64,000 nucleotides of DNA from Chthonomonas calidirosea (GTDB taxonomy: Bacteria > Armatimonadota > Fimbriimonadia > Fimbriimonadales > Fimbriimonadaceae), in assembly GCA_945882415.1 (NCBI GenBank), contig CAMCWC010000006.1:124001-188000 (forward strand), given 5' to 3'. The notes beneath the pieces were generated by a model that was given only the letters and a program-made list of their open reading frames with translations, was not told the DNA's origin and did not search any database. The stretch's first letter is position 1, and every line of letters begins with the position of its first letter. The translations under genes were made by a program, and so were the position numbers. Of the stretch, positions 59,475-64,000 are shown piece after piece.

Positions 59475-60595
59475 ACCGGTTCGGTGGTGCCGTTGGTTTG
59501 CGACCGAAGGGCGGCGGTGAAGAGGCGGTGGCTCAGCAGAGCTTCGGCCGGGGTGGCGACGCGAAACGGCGGGGTTTCGCCCGCGAGCTCGGTCAGGTAG
59601 GCAGCCCACATTTGGACGATGGCGTCGCTGAAGCCGAACTCGAAAATGTGGCCTGTAATGCTCTTAAAGGCATGCGGCTGGCCGAGGCTTTCCTCTCGCC
59701 ATTCCTGCGGTTGGCCGCTTTGGTAACGGAGGGTCCGCAACGTCTTAGGTTGCGCGGTGCTGAACTGGGCCGACATCTTGGTCCCGTAGATTTCCAGCTT
59801 CCAAGAGTTGGTGTCGCCGGGGGAGATGCGCTTGGTTTCCAGGAGCATCGTAGTTCCGGCTTCGGTTTGGCAGAGCAGGGTCGCGTTGTCCCACGTTTCG
59901 CAGAGGACGGGTTCGCCGTTCGGTCCGGGGCGGGTTTTGACGATGTTCGAGAGCGCGGCGCGCACGTTCGCCGGGTGGAATCCGAGGCGGAACGGGACGT
60001 GGCATACGTGCAGGCCGAGGTCACCCATACAGCCGTATTCGCCGTTAAAGGCAATTTGCCGCTTCCAGTTGATCGGCTTGTTCGGGTCGAGGTCGCTGCA
60101 GTGGTTGAAGGCGGCGCGGATTTCGAAGATCTCACCGAACTTACCGGCTTCCACGTGGTGGATGATGCGCTGGACGGCGGGATAGAACGGGAACTCGGAC
60201 GAGATTCCGATCTTCACCTCGGGGTGCGCCGCGGAAATCTTCGTGATTTCTTCGGCGGATTCTAGGTCGATTCCGAATGGCTTTTCGGCGAACAGGTGTT
60301 TTCCGGCTTCGATGACTTGGCGATAGATCGGCAAGTGCAAGTGGTGCGGCACGGCGACGTAGACGGCGTCGATGTCGCTACTCAGCAAGGTCGCGAGGTC
60401 GTCGGTGGCGAGGGTGACGGTCGGCACGTTCTGCTGGAACCATTCCCGCGCGGCCGGTGCCGGGTCGCAGATCGCGGTGATGATCGGCCTCGCCGGGACG
60501 CCTTCGAGATGAAACCACCGCGCCGCCGCGCTGGCGAACTCCTTCCCCATGAGCCCACCCCCAATCACGCCGAACTTGAAAGCCTGTACCGGCAT
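59471..60595 (-). CDS. Gfo/Idh/MocA-family oxidoreductase
   Basis: A 374-residue NAD(P)-dependent dehydrogenase: FKFGVIGGGLMGKEFASAAA is the Rossmann glycine motif, AVYVAVPHHLHLPIYRQVIE and GKHLFAEKPFG supply the EKP motif with the catalytic Lys; GYCMGDLGLHVCH-like residues (EYGCMGDLGLHVCHVPFRL) give the active-site His region. The substrate is a sugar or cyclitol. It starts a co-oriented run with the PfkB kinase. The 5' side is a long noncoding stretch. Confidence 0.88.
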   Translation of the reverse strand: MPVQAFKFGVIGGGLMGKEFASAAARWFHLEGVPARPIITAICDPAPAAREWFQQNVPTVTLATDDLATLLSSDIDAVYVAVPHHLHLPIYRQVIEAGKHLFAEKPFGIDLESAEEITKISAAHPEVKIGISSEFPFYPAVQRIIHHVEAGKFGEIFEIRAAFNHCSDLDPNKPINWKRQIAFNGEYGCMGDLGLHVCHVPFRLGFHPANVRAALSNIVKTRPGPNGEPVLCETWDNATLLCQTEAGTTMLLETKRISPGDTNSWKLEIYGTKMSAQFSTAQPKTLRTLRYQSGQPQEWREESLGQPHAFKSITGHIFEFGFSDAIVQMWAAYLTELAGETPPFRVATPAEALLSHRLFTAALRSQTNGTTEPV

Positions 60596-61068
60596 GGGGC
60601 GAGTATACGTTGGGGGCGCTTTGGGCTTCGCGCTTTGTGTGGCCTTGGGTGGCTTTGTATGGCCTTGAGGCTTGGAATTAATTAACGTTCCCCCCTAAGC
60701 GGATTAATTAATTACAGCCCATTTTAGGTTCAAGCGGCGGCGTTACGGGTGGATTTGTATTGTATTGCATTGCATTGCATTGCATGGCATTGTGTTGCTA
60801 CTGGGGAGTTCAGTTCATAGGAGCCGAAACGGTGGAAAGTCAACCAGGGATTTGATGTTTTTTCCTGACGGCCGCCGATGGCATTGACCGGGCAGTCTCA
60901 CCCAGGAAGGGCGAGGCAAGAGTCTTCCACCGAAGCACACGGTTTGAGAAAACTTGCCGTAGACTTCATGGCGTGGACGGCCCTGACAGAGAGAAGGAAA
61001 CGAAACACTGGCTTGGTGTTGCGACCTATCCAAGTTCGGGAACAGCGCCGTGTGAACTCTGATAAGCG
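60596..61068. other. Noncoding stretch with short tandem repeats
   Basis: No convincing gene is present in this 473-base stretch between the oxidoreductase and a small membrane protein. It holds three imperfect 10-base units (TTGTGTGGCC-like, 60635-60664), two AATTAATTAA blocks (60676-60685 and about 60703-60714) and a five-base microsatellite (separate entry). Short open frames at 60815-61072 on both strands have atypical composition and no recognisable protein. A promoter for the oxidoreductase must lie near 60600, but I see no clear boxes. Confidence 0.5.
60755..60799. repeat. Pentanucleotide tandem repeat (TTGCA)n
   Basis: Nine five-base units: TTGTA twice, TTGCA four times, then TGGCA, TTGTG and TTGCT. 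The central four are identical. Such a microsatellite can change length by slippage. It does not lie in a gene. Confidence 0.85.
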
Positions 61069-61392
61069 ATGATTGTCGATGACATGGAGAAGTCGTACTG
61101 GGGTTCCTGGGCGGCGGTGCTGGCAGGGCTTGCGGCTTGTTCGGGGATCTTCCTGGCGATCCTAATCGGAAACTATCAAAACATCACCGCATCGGGAAAG
61201 CTTGTTATCGGCAAGAAGTACTTTCCGCAGAGGATCATTGTTGGCGAGGAGTTGCAACGCATTCTCGTTGATATGCGAATTCAGATTGCTTGCATGAGCG
61301 TGCTGACAGCAGCGCTGCTGATCGCGTGCGCGTGGACGGGAATTCTGGCTTGGATCGACTACAAGCGGCGATATGAAGTGGAGATGGACTGA
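61069..61392 (+). CDS. Small membrane protein, function unknown
   Basis: A 107-residue protein with two membrane segments (WAAVLAGLAACSGIFLAILI and MSVLTAALLIACAWTGILAW) and a basic/acidic C-terminal tail (IDYKRRYEVEMD). ATG at 61069 or 61084 may be used; no strong ribosome site. The hydrophilic loop between the helices (about 40 residues) may be extracytoplasmic. No family is recognised. Confidence 0.5.
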   Translation: MIVDDMEKSYWGSWAAVLAGLAACSGIFLAILIGNYQNITASGKLVIGKKYFPQRIIVGEELQRILVDMRIQIACMSVLTAALLIACAWTGILAWIDYKRRYEVEMD

Positions 61393-61659
61393 TGTGAGTG
61401 AATGTACAGGATTCAGGTACTCGCAAAGGTTGCGTGTGTGCGGGCCCTCACCCCCTGCCCCCTCGTCCACCGGAGTGGAGATGGGGTTCACGCGGCTTCG
61501 ACTGCAGTCCGAAATTTGGCTTGGCGAACTCACCCGGGACGGGTGAGCTACCTGGGTTTCGTTCGGGAGTTCGGGGGTTACCTGCGCAGGGTTTGGGCGT
61601 CAATTCTGGTTAATGGGATCTTTCCGGGCCACTGGTCAGATCCTTGAATATGGAGCAAA
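61393..61659. other. Noncoding stretch with CTCACCC hairpin
   Basis: This stretch has a CCCTCACCCCCTGCCCCCTC-like tract near 61445 and a CTCACCC-GGGAC-GGGTGAG hairpin near 61530-61550. Such sequences often occur as dispersed intergenic repeats in genomes of this type. No gene is supported. Confidence 0.4.
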
Positions 61660-62091
61660 TTGCTTTATCTCTTAGCCTTGTCATCCCTTCTCGCTTCCGA
61701 TGATGCATGGCCGCAGTTTGAGGTGCGGACTGGGAAGTACGTTGTTTCGATCTCGCAAGCGGAAACAAAGCGCGATGTTTATTGCTGGGGATTTGATCCG
61801 TACTTTGAAATGACCGCGACCAAGATCGGGATCTCGATCAAAAAGGAGGGCCAAACGTACTATCCAAGTTTTTCGGCGTACTCCGACCTGAGCAGCTTGC
61901 ACGCCGTGGCATGGAAGATGAGCGGTGACCGGCTGATCGTCACAGGAAATGGTGGTGATGCGAGCGTCGGGTACTCGGTGAAGTGGACTTTTCGGAATGG
62001 TGCCTTGGTTCGGCGTGAGGTTCGGGCCAGCGAGTTTCCGGAAAACGAATACGAGATCACGGAATACGTTTACAAACCGTACGAAGATTAA
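61660..62091 (+). CDS. Secreted protein of unknown function
   Basis: A 143-residue protein. TTG at 61660 follows GGAG by 4 bases. A short hydrophobic start (MLYLLALSSLLAS) acts as signal peptide; the rest is beta-rich (GKYVVSISQAETKRDVYCW, TATKIGISIKKEGQTYYPSF, VGYSVKWTFRNGALVRREVR) with an acidic C-terminus. No enzyme motif. The next secreted-protein gene begins 38 bases downstream. Confidence 0.6.
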   Translation: MLYLLALSSLLASDDAWPQFEVRTGKYVVSISQAETKRDVYCWGFDPYFEMTATKIGISIKKEGQTYYPSFSAYSDLSSLHAVAWKMSGDRLIVTGNGGDASVGYSVKWTFRNGALVRREVRASEFPENEYEITEYVYKPYED

Positions 62092-62129
62092 GTCTCGTCA
62101 CAACTTTGGCCAGAACCCTAACAACTCAC

Positions 62130-62870
62130 ATGCTTTTCCTCTCCCTCTTTCTCCAAGCGCCGACGCAGGCCGACGTTTATCCTCGGTTCTTCATGCGGGA
62201 GTTGGTGACGGGGCCGCTCATCATTGTGGAGCAGCGGCATGATTTGATCTATCGGAAGACCACGGAGCTACGGTACGACGACCGGGGGCAGCCGATTCCG
62301 CAGTCGCATATCACGCGGCGGTTGGGGTGGTGTACCTATGGCGTGACGGAGGGCGAGTTGTTTGGGGAGCCTTGCCGGGTGGTGCGTTGGTACACGCGGT
62401 ACAAGCCGGAGAGCGGGGAGGCGGATGCGGATGTGGAGCATCGGTTTTTCGTGACACCCGAGGGCAAGATTCTGCGGCAGGTTTCGCGGTCGACTTATCC
62501 GAAGCCGCGCCTAGCGAACGTCTTGGTTACCGAGAATGGGTTGCAGGTGATGGTCACGGACGCCGACGGCAATCGGAGTTTCGACTTGGAACTGGCGGAC
62601 ATGGCGCCGTACGTGAACGCGTTTGTTCCTTACACGAGCGGGGTGAAATCGGTGGTCCTGTATGACCCGTTCCGCAACGGCCTATCGCAGTTCACCGTCT
62701 CGTTGGCGTCTTACTTTACGGATAGCTGGGACGGGGTTCGGTACAAGGGGAAGTCGTACGCGATCGACAAAGGGAAGCTGTACTTGACGGATTCTGGAAA
62801 GCCGTTTCGGTGCGAGCTCAGCGACTTCGTCGGCTTTGAACCGTTTGTTGAAGGATTACGTTCTAAATAG
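62130..62870 (+). CDS. Secreted protein of unknown function
   Basis: A 246-residue protein with signal peptide MLFLSLFLQAPTQA. The mature part is a beta-rich domain (RELVTGPLIIVEQRHDLIYR, RRLGWCTYGVTEGELFGEPC, VVRWYTRYKPESGEADADVE, HRFFVTPEGKILRQVSRSTY) with two Cys that may form a disulfide. The start at 62130 is preferred because of the signal peptide; the upstream in-frame TTG (62106) lacks one. A small DUF6132-like gene follows directly. Confidence 0.65.
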   Translation: MLFLSLFLQAPTQADVYPRFFMRELVTGPLIIVEQRHDLIYRKTTELRYDDRGQPIPQSHITRRLGWCTYGVTEGELFGEPCRVVRWYTRYKPESGEADADVEHRFFVTPEGKILRQVSRSTYPKPRLANVLVTENGLQVMVTDADGNRSFDLELADMAPYVNAFVPYTSGVKSVVLYDPFRNGLSQFTVSLASYFTDSWDGVRYKGKSYAIDKGKLYLTDSGKPFRCELSDFVGFEPFVEGLRSK

Positions 62871-62871
62871 T

Positions 62872-63048
62872 ATGAATCCGGTTTTTAAGGCCATCCTTGG
62901 CCTGGGCGGCGGCGCGCTCATGGGCTACGGCTACCACATCACGATGCGTTGCACGGGCAGCGTCTGCATCAACTCCCGAATGCCCGCCGTGCCGATTGGC
63001 GTGATGGCGGTTATTGGTCTGCTCGTCGCGCTGAACTCGCGACCCTGA
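62872..63048 (+). CDS. DUF6132-like small membrane protein, 58 residues
   Basis: MNPVFKAILGLGGGALMGYG, MRCTGSVCINSRMPAVPIG and VMAVIGLLVAL give two membrane helices with a CTGSVC loop, similar to small proteins of the DUF6132 type (GCRSGTCPITSNP). It lies one base after the preceding stop codon. The two Cys may bind a metal or form a disulfide. Function unknown. Confidence 0.55.
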   Translation: MNPVFKAILGLGGGALMGYGYHITMRCTGSVCINSRMPAVPIGVMAVIGLLVALNSRP

Positions 63049-63049
63049 T

Positions 63050-63880
63050 TTAGTCGATTCCGAGTTCGGTTAGCTCGGCGGCGATTGCCGCCTTGTCGAA
63101 GTTTCGACTGTCGATGGGGAAGAGGAATCCGTTGTTCCCCGGCCAAAGCTGGCTTTCGCTGAAGCCCTTGTTTGCGGTTGTGATCACCACATCACCGAAA
63201 GAAGAGCCCGATAATCCTAAAGCGTCCGGCATCATGAAGCCCAGAAGGGTACGGCTGGAATCGAGAATTCCAGTGATTCCCTTTCCGGTCGCAGAAGTCC
63301 CTTTGCTTGCGATCGTCACGGCTTTGGTGCTTTGAAGGGAATACGTGCCGCCGACTCCGCGGACCCGAGCGGTGATGGGTTTTGCGTTGTTCGGCAGCAG
63401 TCGGATGGCATAGACCGGGTTGTTGAGCTTTGGCAAAACGGCCGGTACGAGGGCCGATTTGCCTTCGGCGAGCAGGTGGAAAGCAGTGATTTCATCGGGC
63501 ACTAAGTTGTTTCGGGCGTCGAACCGCCAAGGCTTATCCGGAAAGTTGCCGTGAATCGTTCCTACGAGGGCATCGCCGTTTGGAACCGCTCGTAACTGCA
63601 TGACGACTTGACCATTGAAATCGCGAGAAATGAAGTCGTAGCGAATGCAGTTTCCGGCTACGTCGTAGGTGGCCGCGGATGTATTCAGCAGGCTTGCGTT
63701 CCGAGAAACCGCCGGGTTGTCTTGCCAGTGGGCAATGATGCGGCGGCCGTCGCTCGATTCTTTCTTAATGCGATGCACGACCGCGATCATCTCGTTGGCA
63801 CGCATTTCTGCCGTCGGGTACCAGCCGAAGGTCTGGTACGTCGTCGTTCCAACCGCTAGCGCTATCAGTGCCGTCATCAT
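63050..63880 (-). CDS. Secreted protein of unknown function, LolA-like layout
   Basis: A 276-residue protein that begins with a hydrophobic start (MMTALIALAVGTTTY). It has AEMRANEMIAVVHRIKKESS and CIRYDFISRDFNGQVVMQLR, strands and turns of the kind found in LolA/outer-membrane-lipoprotein-sorting-like proteins; the rest, TARVRGVGGTYSLQSTKAVT, is not recognised. It is 32 bases downstream of argS on the same strand and convergent with the DUF6132-like gene. Confidence 0.6.
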   Translation of the reverse strand: MMTALIALAVGTTTYQTFGWYPTAEMRANEMIAVVHRIKKESSDGRRIIAHWQDNPAVSRNASLLNTSAATYDVAGNCIRYDFISRDFNGQVVMQLRAVPNGDALVGTIHGNFPDKPWRFDARNNLVPDEITAFHLLAEGKSALVPAVLPKLNNPVYAIRLLPNNAKPITARVRGVGGTYSLQSTKAVTIASKGTSATGKGITGILDSSRTLLGFMMPDALGLSGSSFGDVVITTANKGFSESQLWPGNNGFLFPIDSRNFDKAAIAAELTELGID

Positions 63881-63912
63881 CTCAAACCTAATGGATTGAC
63901 GGGTTTAGCCCG

Positions 63913-64000
63913 CTACGAAGTTGGTGCTTCTTGGGCCGTACGTTCCATTCTTTCCGGAGCCGATATTCCCAGCAGGTCGAGGGCGGCTTGGAGGGCGTTT
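63913..64000 (-). CDS. argS: Arginyl-tRNA synthetase, C-terminal end (5' part outside window)
   Basis: The last 28 codons before a TAG on the minus strand read NALQAALDLLGISAPERME, then RTAQEAPTS. LLGISAPERM is the usual C-terminus of ArgS, part of the anticodon-binding helical domain (LANGLALLGISAPERM). The gene runs out of the window. It is too short for a firm call but the motif is specific. Confidence 0.75.
   Translation of the reverse strand, partial: NALQAALDLLGISAPERMERTAQEAPTS

Noticed and set aside
60815-61072. Overlapping short frames on both strands in the spacer
   Set aside because: Basic, Arg-rich translations without motif; probably noncoding, although a decayed gene cannot be excluded.

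Overview
The window is a bacterial chromosome segment with about 65 real genes on both strands, moderately high G+C, and mostly housekeeping, envelope and secreted-protein genes. Several traits together suggest Armatimonadota, probably the Fimbriimonadia. These are DUF1559-type prepilins ending in an FLDGHAK-like motif, a proteasome alpha-subunit homologue, a tricorn protease, GH52 and GH20 glycosidases, a SpeE resembling those of Thermus, and many secreted beta-propellers. The taxon is an inference. No rRNA, tRNA, CRISPR array, prophage or intact insertion sequence was recognised.

Layout. Positions 1-4.9 kb: the 3' end of a GH52 beta-xylosidase, a CGNR regulator divergent from an alpha/beta hydrolase, a second hydrolase, a DUF4265 protein, then a scar in which an MNT nucleotidyltransferase is followed by a broken HEPN partner fused to the 3' part of a ribosomal protein L9 gene. 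4.9-15.7 kb: a BlaI/BlaR1-type pair with two palindromic operators, tricorn protease, cyclophilin, a tandem universal stress protein, a lone proteasome-alpha-like gene, an M28 peptidase, an isolated 5'-nucleotidase C-terminal domain and rplK. 15.8-19.9 kb: an unknown two-gene unit with a HEPN-like protein, then an operon for acyl-CoA/branched-chain metabolism (E2, C26 amidohydrolase, biotin carrier, HMG-CoA lyase). 19.8-26.2 kb: a presenilin-like membrane protein, glycosyltransferase, HTH protein, queA, two secreted proteins, tdk and an FmdB-type protein. 26.4-32.7 kb: RNase G, a DnaA-N-like protein, a PhnP-like hydrolase, a FliA-type sigma factor and a SurA-like lipoprotein.

32.8-43.6 kb: speE, three tandem paralogous beta-propeller proteins, a prepilin/lipoprotein pair, rhamnulokinase, CsoR, and a second prepilin preceded by a CsoR-like site. 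43.7-49.9 kb: cysS, lexA, a PpiD/SurA-like foldase, rsmI, a polysaccharide export protein and ruvC. 49.9-60.6 kb: small and membrane proteins, GH20, hemW, and a tandem array of five diverged copies of one unknown membrane-protein family downstream of a PfkB kinase and a Gfo/Idh/MocA oxidoreductase. 60.6-64 kb: a repeat-containing spacer, several small secreted or membrane proteins, and the 3' end of argS.

The best candidates for something undescribed are the five-gene membrane-protein array (54.8-58.4 kb), the presenilin-like protease candidate with D, GPAD and PAL motifs (19.8-20.8 kb), the orphan proteasome-alpha-like gene (13.1-13.7 kb), the three-gene propeller array (33.8-40.1 kb) and the HEPN/L9 scar (4.0-4.9 kb). 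Several promoters lie so close to their start codons that leaderless or nearly leaderless mRNAs seem common here.
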